The translations under genes were made by a program, and so were the position numbers. A stretch of DNA of 64,000 nucleotides, taken from assembly GCF_030504985.1 (NCBI RefSeq), contig NZ_JASERU010000010.1:1-64000 (forward strand). The letters are read 5' to 3'. The notes under the pieces were generated by a model that ran no database searches, was not told where the DNA came from, and saw nothing but the letters and a program-made list of their open reading frames with translations. This document shows positions 21,492 to 28,960 of this stretch, piece after piece. Each line of letters opens with the position of its first letter. The stretch's first letter is position 1. The stretch is from Fulvimonas sp. R45. GTDB lineage: Bacteria > Pseudomonadota > Gammaproteobacteria > Xanthomonadales > Rhodanobacteraceae.

Positions 21492-21648
21492 GCTGGGCGA
21501 GGGCCGTGGACGCATGGCGCCCGGGCGCGTGGCCCCCGTCCGGCGCCGTCGTCGGGACACACGTGCATTGCCGCAGATATCCGCATGTCCGGCGGTCTGG
21601 ATCCGCCGGCGCGGATCCGATTTCACATTTCACCGAGAGGGGAGTCGC

Positions 21649-24600
21649 ATGAACAGCAGTACGCACGTCGCAAACCGCCGCCACGGCCCGCGCCCGGCCT
21701 TTTCGGCCCTGAGCCTGGCCATGATGGCCGCGTCGGGGCTGTACGGCCTGGGCGCGGGAAACCCGGTCCACGCACAGGCCACGACCGGCAGCATCTTCGG
21801 CACCGCCCCGGCGGCGTCCGGCGAGACCGTGATGGCCAGGAGCGCCTCGGGCGTCACCCGCGAGGTGGCGGTAGGCGCGGACGGCCAGTACGCCATCAAG
21901 TCGCTGCCGGTGGGAACCTATACCGTGACCCTGCGCAGCGGCGGCCAGACCATCGCCACGCACGGCAACGTGGCGGTCAGCGTCGCCAGCGGCACCATGG
22001 TGCCGTTCGCCGCGGCCGCCGATGCGGCCCATGCCCAGAACCTGGGCGCCGTGCAGGTGATCGCCAGCGCGATGCCGCCGATCGACGTCTCCAGCGTCAG
22101 CTCCAGCACCATCATCACCGCCTCCGACCTGCGCAAGCTGCCGGTGGCCCGCAACGCCGAAGCCATCGCCCTGCTGGCGCCAGGCACGGTTTCCGGCAGC
22201 GGCCTCTTCATGGGCCCGGGCAACCGTTCCATGAACCTGGTCGCGTTCGGCGGCTCGTCGGTCTCCGAGAACGCCTACTACGTGAACGGCTACACCACCG
22301 GCGAGCCGTACCGAAACATGGGCGGCTTCCAGCTGCCGTACGGCGCGATCGACCAGCAGGAAACGCTCACCGGCGGTTACAGCGCCAAGTACGGCCGTTC
22401 CGACGGCGGCGTGATCAACCAGCTCGGCAAGCGCGGCACCAACGAATGGCATTTCGGCGGCCAGGTGGTCTGGCAACCGCGCTTCCTCGAAAGCAGTCCG
22501 GTCAACGACCGCTACGGCAACCCGGCCATCCCGGCGGCCATCCCCAACCCCAACAGCATCGACGGCCTGACCCACTACCAGATCGCGGCCCCGAACCTGC
22601 TGGGCAAGCTCAACCAGTACCGCAACGACAACAAGGCGTGGGAGACGGTCTACTCGGCCTATATCGGCGGGCCACTGATCAAGGACCAGCTGTTCATGTT
22701 CCTGGCGGCCGAGACCACCCGGACGCAATCGACCAACGTACGGGCCAAGAACCTCGGCCAGGTCCAGTACAACCGGGACAAGGACACCAAGTTCTACGGC
22801 AAGCTGGACTGGAACATCACCGACAGCAACATCCTCGAACTGACGGCGCTGAAGAACAACCAGAGCATCGGCGCCGGATCGACCTACGCGTTCGACACCG
22901 ACACCTTGAGGACGGGTGGCTTCATCACGGACAACGACGTCGCCAAGGACAACGCCCAGTTCTACATCGGCCACTTCACCAGCTATCTCACCGACGCGGC
23001 CACCCTCAGCATCCTGTACGGCAAGGCCCGCTTCCAGGATCCGACCATCTACGCCAACCACAGCCCGCTGCCGTTCATCGACAACCCGTTCGGGATCGCC
23101 GGCATTCCCCACAACAGCCAGACCAACCTCGGCTGGAACTCGGACCACGCCACCAACGGCACCCACGGGCTGCGTGTGGACTTCGACTACAAGCTGGGCA
23201 ACCACGACCTGTCGGCCGGCATCGACAACATGAGCTACGAGGCCCACAACCAGGGGGTCAGCCAGCAGAACCCGTTCAACCCGGAGGTCGACTACTACTG
23301 GCGCTACTACCCCAACAACATCGTGCGCAAGCGCGAGATCGGCCAGCAGACCAGCATGACGATGACCCAGAAGGCCTACTACCTGCAGGACTCCTGGCAG
23401 ATCACGCCCGACCTGTTGCTGGACGCCGGCGTGCGCAACGAGCACTTCACCAACTACAACGATCTCGGCCAGGCCTTCGTGGACGAGAAGAACCAGTGGG
23501 AGCCCCGCATCGGCATGAGCTGGGACGTGTTCGGCGATTCCTCGTTCAAGGTCTACGGCAACGCGGGCCGCTACTACCTGGCGCTGCCGGACAACGCGGC
23601 CGAGCGCGCGGCGAACCGCTCGTTCTTCATCCTCACCAAATACACCTATACCGGCGTGAATCCGGACGGCACGCCGATCATCGACCCCAACGTCGCGCCG
23701 GTGGTGTCTTCGCCGGACGGCGAATTCGGTCTACCGAAAGACCCGAAGCAGGTCGCCGCGCGCAACCTGAAGCCGGAATACCTGGACGAGTTCATCGCCG
23801 GCTTCGACAAGAAGCTGGGCGACGGCTGGGTCTACGGCGCCAAGGCGATGTGGCGCGACCTGAAGGCAGCGATCGACGACGTATGCGACAACAGCCGCGT
23901 TCACGCGAAGATGACCAGCATGGGTCTCAACCCGGACGACTATTCCAACGCCACGGCGCTGAGTACCTGCATCCTGTTCAATCCGGGAAAAACCAACACC
24001 TTCCTGGTGGTCTCCAACGATGGCAGCAACCACACGCTCGTGCCGATGACGCCGCAGGACTGGGGCTTCCAGCGCGGTGCCGTACGCAAGATCGGCTCGC
24101 TGGACCTGTACCTGGAGCATCCATTCGACGGCAGGTGGTACGGCCGCGTGGACTACACCTTCAGCCGCGGCTTCGGCAATACCGAGGGCCAGGTGCGCTC
24201 CGACTTCGGCCAGATGGACGTTTCCAAGACCGAGGACTGGGATTCCTGGCAGCTCATGGACGGCCAGTACGGTGAACTGGCCAACATCCGGAAGCACCAG
24301 ATCCGCTTCCGCGGCGCCTACCAGATCACGCCGGAGTGGCTGGTGTCCGCCGTGCTGCTGGCCCAGTCCGGCATGCCGAAGGAATGTCTTGGCTATTACG
24401 GCCCGGACGGCGTCGGCGACCCGAGCGGCTACAACGGCGGCGGCGGCGGCAACTACCACTGGTGCCATGGCGTGCGCATCCCGCCGGGCTCGGTCGGCCA
24501 CACACCGTGGACCGAGCAGCTCAACCTGGGCGTGCACTACATGCCGGCGTTCGCCGACCACAGGCTGGGCATCAACCTCGACATCCTCAACGTACTGGAC

Positions 24601-24774
24601 CAGCAACGGGCGCTGCAGGCGGATGCGATCGGCGAGTCGGCCTACAACAATGGCGTGGGTCCGGATGGCGTGACCCCGGCACCCGACCTCGTCTCCATCA
24701 ACAACTCCTACGGAGAGGCCCAGGCCTGGCAGCCTCCGCGCACGGTGCGCCTGTCGGTCACCTACGACTACTGA
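21649..24774 (+). CDS. Oar-like TonB-dependent receptor, set 1
   Basis: 1041 residues, an outer-membrane barrel for energised uptake. In order: signal peptide ending VHAQA (~43), a carboxypeptidase-regulatory-like domain (SASGVTREVAVGADGQY, ~45-120), a likely TonB box LGAVQVIAS (132-140), a plug (SGSGLFMGPG, GRSDGGVI), and a 22-strand-type barrel ending in aromatic VTYDY. Cys913 and Cys939 (PKECLG, YHWC) are likely a surface-loop disulfide. Cys746 and Cys774 have no counterpart in the paralogue. The start follows GAGAGGGGAG. Ligand unknown. Confidence 0.92.
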   Translation: MNSSTHVANRRHGPRPAFSALSLAMMAASGLYGLGAGNPVHAQATTGSIFGTAPAASGETVMARSASGVTREVAVGADGQYAIKSLPVGTYTVTLRSGGQTIATHGNVAVSVASGTMVPFAAAADAAHAQNLGAVQVIASAMPPIDVSSVSSSTIITASDLRKLPVARNAEAIALLAPGTVSGSGLFMGPGNRSMNLVAFGGSSVSENAYYVNGYTTGEPYRNMGGFQLPYGAIDQQETLTGGYSAKYGRSDGGVINQLGKRGTNEWHFGGQVVWQPRFLESSPVNDRYGNPAIPAAIPNPNSIDGLTHYQIAAPNLLGKLNQYRNDNKAWETVYSAYIGGPLIKDQLFMFLAAETTRTQSTNVRAKNLGQVQYNRDKDTKFYGKLDWNITDSNILELTALKNNQSIGAGSTYAFDTDTLRTGGFITDNDVAKDNAQFYIGHFTSYLTDAATLSILYGKARFQDPTIYANHSPLPFIDNPFGIAGIPHNSQTNLGWNSDHATNGTHGLRVDFDYKLGNHDLSAGIDNMSYEAHNQGVSQQNPFNPEVDYYWRYYPNNIVRKREIGQQTSMTMTQKAYYLQDSWQITPDLLLDAGVRNEHFTNYNDLGQAFVDEKNQWEPRIGMSWDVFGDSSFKVYGNAGRYYLALPDNAAERAANRSFFILTKYTYTGVNPDGTPIIDPNVAPVVSSPDGEFGLPKDPKQVAARNLKPEYLDEFIAGFDKKLGDGWVYGAKAMWRDLKAAIDDVCDNSRVHAKMTSMGLNPDDYSNATALSTCILFNPGKTNTFLVVSNDGSNHTLVPMTPQDWGFQRGAVRKIGSLDLYLEHPFDGRWYGRVDYTFSRGFGNTEGQVRSDFGQMDVSKTEDWDSWQLMDGQYGELANIRKHQIRFRGAYQITPEWLVSAVLLAQSGMPKECLGYYGPDGVGDPSGYNGGGGGNYHWCHGVRIPPGSVGHTPWTEQLNLGVHYMPAFADHRLGINLDILNVLDQQRALQADAIGESAYNNGVGPDGVTPAPDLVSINNSYGEAQAWQPPRTVRLSVTYDY

Positions 24775-25349
24775 ACCAACGCGACGCGCGTCCGGCCGCG
24801 GATCGGCCAGGCACGATGCGGACCAGGCGCCACTTTGGCTTCCCGGCCCGTTCCTGCATCAACCGCACCCGCGCGATGCCGCACGTCGGGCATTGGCCCC
24901 AGGCCCACAAGGACAACGAGGGCCTGGCGTGACGGGCGTGCACTCGCCGGAGTGCGACTTCGAACACGACCCGGTCAACGTGCAGGCGGCGATCAGGCGC
25001 CTGCACGTCACCTACCCCCGGCTGGACAACGCGGGGATGCCTGTGTGCCTGCGGGTCCTCCACTTCCCCCGGTCGCCGCACCCGGCCGCCCCGCTCCACC
25101 GGCGGCCACGGTCGGCTCGCTGATCGCCGGCGCCCTGCGCCGGCGCTGCCGGGTCCCCGCCCGGATACCGCCCGCCGCCCGGGATTGATACGCGGTCGCC
25201 ATTGTGCGCAAACTCTTGCCGCTGCCGTCCCCCTCCGGCTTCCCCTCGAGAGTGCGCGAGCATGTCCCTCGAACACGACGTCCACGCGCCCGCCGGTCGC
25301 CGCGTGTTTCGCGCACACGACCGCGCCGCGCATTCGCCGGGGCGCTGAT
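24775..25349. other. Gap between receptor 1 and MocR 1
   Basis: 575 bp without a recognised gene. It holds one small candidate frame (24929-25123, listed separately). I see no clear terminator after the receptor and no convincing promoter for the MocR gene. The matching gap in the second set is only 248 bp. Confidence 0.5.
24929..25123 (+). CDS. Candidate small protein between receptor 1 and MocR 1
   Basis: 64 codons from a GTG, with GAGGG about 6 nt upstream. About 60 of the 64 codons end in G or C, which matches real genes here, while the shifted frame does not. The protein has a conserved-looking acidic/aromatic start (HSPECDFEHDPVNVQAAIRR), one further Cys and a basic Pro/Arg-rich tail. 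I recognise no domain and find no equivalent in the second set. It may be real, a decayed gene end, or chance. Confidence 0.3.
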   Translation: MTGVHSPECDFEHDPVNVQAAIRRLHVTYPRLDNAGMPVCLRVLHFPRSPHPAAPLHRRPRSAR

Positions 25350-26792
25350 ATGTTCCTCGACATGGACGGCATCGGACCGCAGTACGCGCAGCTCACCCGG
25401 GCCCTGAAGGGCGCGATCCTCGACGGCCGCATGGCCGCCGGCACGCGCCTGCCTGCCACGCGCGAGCTGGCCCAGCAACTCGAGGTGTCGCGCACCACCG
25501 TGCTGGCCGCCTACGAGCAGCTGCGCGCCGAGGGCTTCATCAACGGCCGCGTCGGCTCTGGCAGCTTCGTTTCCCACCTCCAGCTCGCGCCGTCGCCGCA
25601 GCCTGCCGTCAGCACCACCGCGCCCCCCGCCTCGCGCTACGCGGAGCGTGCCCGGAAGCTGCGCAACCGCGGCATCGGGGGCATGCATGCCGGCCTTCGC
25701 TACGACCTGCTGTACGGCGACCCGGTGACCAACCCCGCCCTGAACGCCGCATGGGGACGGGAGCTGGCGCGCGCCGCCGCCTACTCGTCGCTGAAGGTGA
25801 CCGGCTCGTGGGGCCTGCTGGCCCTGCGCCAGCAGATCTGCGACTACCTGGCGCGCCGGCGCGGCGTGCACGCGCTGCCGGAGAACCTGCTGATCGTCAC
25901 CGGTACCCAGCAGGCCTATGCGCTGTGCGCGCGCGTGCTGCTCGACGAGGGCGACGTCGTGGCGCTGGAGGATCCGCACTACTTCGGCTCGTGCCATGTC
26001 CTGGCCGCGCATGGCGCCCGCCTTCATCCCGTCCGCACCGACGACGACGGCCTGGTCTGCGCCGAATTGCCGGACGCGCCGCCGAAGCTGATCAGCGTGA
26101 CTCCCTCGCACCAGTTCCCCACGGGTCGGGTGATGTCGCTTCCGCGCCGGCTCGAACTGTTGCGCTACGCCGCGGACAGGCCGTGCTGGATCGTCGAGGA
26201 CGACTACGACGGCGAACTGCGCTATGACGGCCACCCGCTGGCCGCGCTGCGCTCGCTGGACGAGAGCGACCGCGTGATCTACGTGGGCACCTTCTCCAAG
26301 ACCCTGTTCGGCGCCCTGCGCATGGGCTACATGGTGCTGCCGGCGGCGCTCCGCGACGACTTCAACGCCGCCAAGTACCTCAGCGACATGTCCTCGCCCG
26401 GCATCGAACAGGCGGCCTTGGCGCATTTCATGGAATGCGGCGGTTTCGAGCGGCACCTGCGCCATGCGCGCAGGGAGCTGAAAGCCCGCCGCGAGGCGCT
26501 GATCGCCAGCCTGCAGCACCACGCCGGCGAACGCGTGCAGGTCGTGCATTCGCCGGCCGGCATGCACGTGACGGCATGGCTGAACGGCTACGACCACGCA
26601 CGCGCCGAGGCGCTGGTCGCCTACGCGCACGACCGCGGCCTCGGCCTGCATCCCATCGCGCCACATTACTTCACGCCACCGGCCCGGCCAGGCCTGCTGC
26701 TCGGCTACTGCAACCTGTCGGCCGCCGAACTGCGCGAGGCGATGCGCCTGTTCGGCGAATGCCTGGACGCGGTGCCGGCCGGAACCGGCTGA
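25350..26792 (+). CDS. MocR-type GntR/aminotransferase regulator, set 1
   Basis: 480 residues. A GntR winged helix (residues ~10-75; RLPATRELAQQLEVSRTTV, YEQLRAEG) is joined by a linker to a class-I aminotransferase fold. The PLP machinery is complete: TPSHQFPTG, EDDYDGELRY, and the Schiff-base Lys317 in TFSKTLFGALRMGY. MocR proteins use PLP as cofactor or sensor, usually of an amino compound, and seldom catalyse. The ATG at 25350 begins MFLDMDGIGPQYAQLTRAL, matching the paralogue. It probably regulates the receptor or itself. Confidence 0.93.
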   Translation: MFLDMDGIGPQYAQLTRALKGAILDGRMAAGTRLPATRELAQQLEVSRTTVLAAYEQLRAEGFINGRVGSGSFVSHLQLAPSPQPAVSTTAPPASRYAERARKLRNRGIGGMHAGLRYDLLYGDPVTNPALNAAWGRELARAAAYSSLKVTGSWGLLALRQQICDYLARRRGVHALPENLLIVTGTQQAYALCARVLLDEGDVVALEDPHYFGSCHVLAAHGARLHPVRTDDDGLVCAELPDAPPKLISVTPSHQFPTGRVMSLPRRLELLRYAADRPCWIVEDDYDGELRYDGHPLAALRSLDESDRVIYVGTFSKTLFGALRMGYMVLPAALRDDFNAAKYLSDMSSPGIEQAALAHFMECGGFERHLRHARRELKARREALIASLQHHAGERVQVVHSPAGMHVTAWLNGYDHARAEALVAYAHDRGLGLHPIAPHYFTPPARPGLLLGYCNLSAAELREAMRLFGECLDAVPAGTG

Positions 26793-26923
26793 CCGCGAAC
26801 CGCCGACGCGGCCCGGCCGGCCGCACGCGGCATGCGCGGTTTTTCCGCGCGCGACGCTGAAGTAAGCTGACCGCACGCATCCGGCGCCATGCGCCGGCCG
26901 GCCACCCGCAGGCTTCGCTCCCC

Positions 26924-27781
26924 ATGCATCCCCGTTCCCCGATCCGTCCCGAACTGCGCCAATGGATCCTCGAAACCGCCCGCGCCGGCCACGGCGTGGC
27001 CGAGGTGCTGCGACTGATGCGCGAAACCGGCTATCCGGCGCCCGAGAGCCGGCGCATCGTCGCCGCGGTGCTCGACATCCCGCCGGCCGCGGTGGCGGCG
27101 CAGGACGCCGCTGTCGACGACGGCGCTTCGCTGCCGTGCCTGCCTGACGGCCCGCTGGCGGATGGCGGCGACCGCGTCGTGCGCGTGATGCTCGCCGCGC
27201 AGGTGCCGCCGCTGCGCGTCTTCGACGGCCTGCTCGACGCGGAAGAATGCGGCGCCCTGATCGAACTGGCGCGCCCGCGGCTGCAGCGCGCGCGCACCGT
27301 GGACCGCCACGGCGGCCACCAGGTCGACGCGCACCGCACCAGCGACGGCATGTTCTTCGCGCTGGGCGAGCAGCCGTTGGTGCGCCACATCGAGGCGCGC
27401 ATCGCCGCCCTGCTGGGCGTGCCGGTGGACCACGGCGAAGGCCTGCAGGTACTGCACTACCTGCCCGGCCAGCAGTACGAGCCGCACCAGGACTGGTTCG
27501 ACCCGGAACAGCCCGGCTATGCCGCGATCACCGCCACCGGCGGCCAGCGCGTGGCCAGCGTGGTGATGTACCTCAACACGCCCGAGGCGGGCGGCGGCAC
27601 CGCCTTCCCCGAACTCGGCCTCACCGTCGCCGCACAGCGCGGCGGTGCCGTCTGCTTCGCCTACCGCACCGGCGACAGCGCCGCGCTGCACGCCGGCCTG
27701 CCGGTGCAGCGCGGCGAGAAATGGATCGCCACCAAATGGCTGCGCGAACGTCCGTATCGCGAAGGCGCGACGAAGAAATAA
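26924..27781 (+). CDS. Prolyl-4-hydroxylase-like 2-oxoglutarate/Fe(II) oxygenase
   Basis: 285 residues. The N-terminal ~90 residues are helical (LRQWILETARAGHGVAEVLRLM). The rest is a P4H-type double-stranded beta-helix with iron ligands His188 and Asp190 (PHQDWF) and His256, and Lys266 ten residues later for 2-oxoglutarate, the classic P4H spacing. VMYLNTPEAGGGTAFPELG is typical of the family. The substrate, a prolyl protein residue or another molecule, cannot be read. It lies alone between the two receptor sets. Confidence 0.9.
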   Translation: MHPRSPIRPELRQWILETARAGHGVAEVLRLMRETGYPAPESRRIVAAVLDIPPAAVAAQDAAVDDGASLPCLPDGPLADGGDRVVRVMLAAQVPPLRVFDGLLDAEECGALIELARPRLQRARTVDRHGGHQVDAHRTSDGMFFALGEQPLVRHIEARIAALLGVPVDHGEGLQVLHYLPGQQYEPHQDWFDPEQPGYAAITATGGQRVASVVMYLNTPEAGGGTAFPELGLTVAAQRGGAVCFAYRTGDSAALHAGLPVQRGEKWIATKWLRERPYREGATKK

Positions 27782-27820
27782 CGCACGGCGTCCAGGGGCG
27801 CCGCAGGTGCGGCGCACATG

Positions 27821-27842
27821 CATGACTGATGGCCTAAGCGGC
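27821..27842 (+). promoter_or_regulatory. Upstream box shared with the first receptor set (copy 2)
   Basis: CATGACTGATGGCCTAAGCG followed by GC is the counterpart of 20501-20523. It lies about 130 bp before the promoter block of the second set and 40 bp after the oxygenase stop. Confidence 0.4.
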
Positions 27843-27952
27843 CGCGCATTTTCGCAAGCCTGATGAAAGCCGGCACGCCGCAAGCGCGCCACGGCGCGGT
27901 TTGCGCCGGCCACCACGGTCGATCATGAATTGGCCTTGGCCGGTGCCCGGCA

Positions 27953-28014
27953 ATTGGTTATGTAACGCGCCGTCGTGCATACCTACGATGCCCCGACGAC
28001 GAATTCGTAACAAG
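27953..28014 (+). promoter_or_regulatory. Promoter/operator block of receptor set 2
   Basis: ATTGGTTATGTAACGC, -10-like TACGAT (27984-27989) and TTCGTAAC (28004-28011). About 42 of 62 positions match the block at 20613-20674 with no gap. The distance from TTCGTAAC to the ATG of the helix-turn-helix gene is 113 bp in both sets, giving leaders of about 130 nt. Confidence 0.6.
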
Positions 28015-28123
28015 AAGCGCCAACCCGTCGCTTTCTTCGCGTTCGTCCCGCACGCCTGGCTGTCCCCGCATGCCAGGCAAGCCCATCGATCGTTTTCTCG
28101 CGTCCCCACCGCGGAGCAACGGC

Positions 28124-28801
28124 ATGTCGACCACGGCTTCACTGCTTGACGACCAGCTGCGTCAGCATCCCGCAGGAAATGGCGGCTTCAGGGATGTCCT
28201 GCGCCTCGATCCACCGGCACCCGGAAACGATGCCGCGCACGACGCGCCGGGCGGCGCCACCGCCGCGTCGCCTCCGCCGGCCGCGCCCGAGCACGCGCAC
28301 GACCTGCCCTCGCGCATCCGCATGCTGATCAAGGCCGAGGGCGGCGCCAGCGTGATCGCGCGGCGCTGCGGGTTCTCGGAGGGCGCGGTGCGCAACTGGC
28401 GCGACGGGCACAGCGACATCTCGCGCGAGCGCTGCGTGATCATCGCCCGCACGCTCGGCATCTCGCTGCTGTGGCTGGTCGCCGGCGAAGGCGCGATGCG
28501 GGCCGACCCGCCGCCTTCCGCACCGGAGCGCCCCGTCGCGGCGGCCGGCATGCAGGCCGGCGGCGGCGCCGCCGCGACGGCGATCGACCCGCGCCTGCTC
28601 ACCGCTTCGCTGCGCCTGCTGCAGTCCTACATCGGCCTCGTCGGCGGCTCGCTGGACCCCGGCCAGCGCGCCTGCGCCGTGGCCGAACTCTACGAGCTGC
28701 TCGGCCGCGCCGGCGAACCCGGGCACGCCGATCGCATGCTCGGCTTCCACACGGCGCTGCGCGAGCGCCTGCACCAGCGACGCGACGCGCTCGTCGCATG
28801 A
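28124..28801 (+). CDS. CI-repressor-like helix-turn-helix protein, receptor set 2
   Basis: 225 residues, paralogue of 20784-21491. Over the 63-residue helix-turn-helix core (RIRMLIKAEG to GEGAMR) 51 positions are identical by my count. The C-terminal SLRLLQSYIGLVGGSLDP block is also kept, while the N-terminal ~60 residues differ. The ATG follows GCGGAGCAA, as in the paralogue. The receptor gene begins 159 bp after its stop (157 bp in set 1). Confidence 0.83.
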   Translation: MSTTASLLDDQLRQHPAGNGGFRDVLRLDPPAPGNDAAHDAPGGATAASPPPAAPEHAHDLPSRIRMLIKAEGGASVIARRCGFSEGAVRNWRDGHSDISRERCVIIARTLGISLLWLVAGEGAMRADPPPSAPERPVAAAGMQAGGGAAATAIDPRLLTASLRLLQSYIGLVGGSLDPGQRACAVAELYELLGRAGEPGHADRMLGFHTALRERLHQRRDALVA

Positions 28802-28960
28802 ACGGTATCGCCGCATCGCCCCGCGAGGGGCATCACCAGGACGCCGGCTGACGCCCGCGTCGCACAAGCAGGACCGGTCTTCCCGCGAAGCCCGGCCACA
28901 TGACGAAACCGGAAGGCGGCTCGCCCATGGTTTCGATTTGCCATCCATGAGGGGAGTTGC

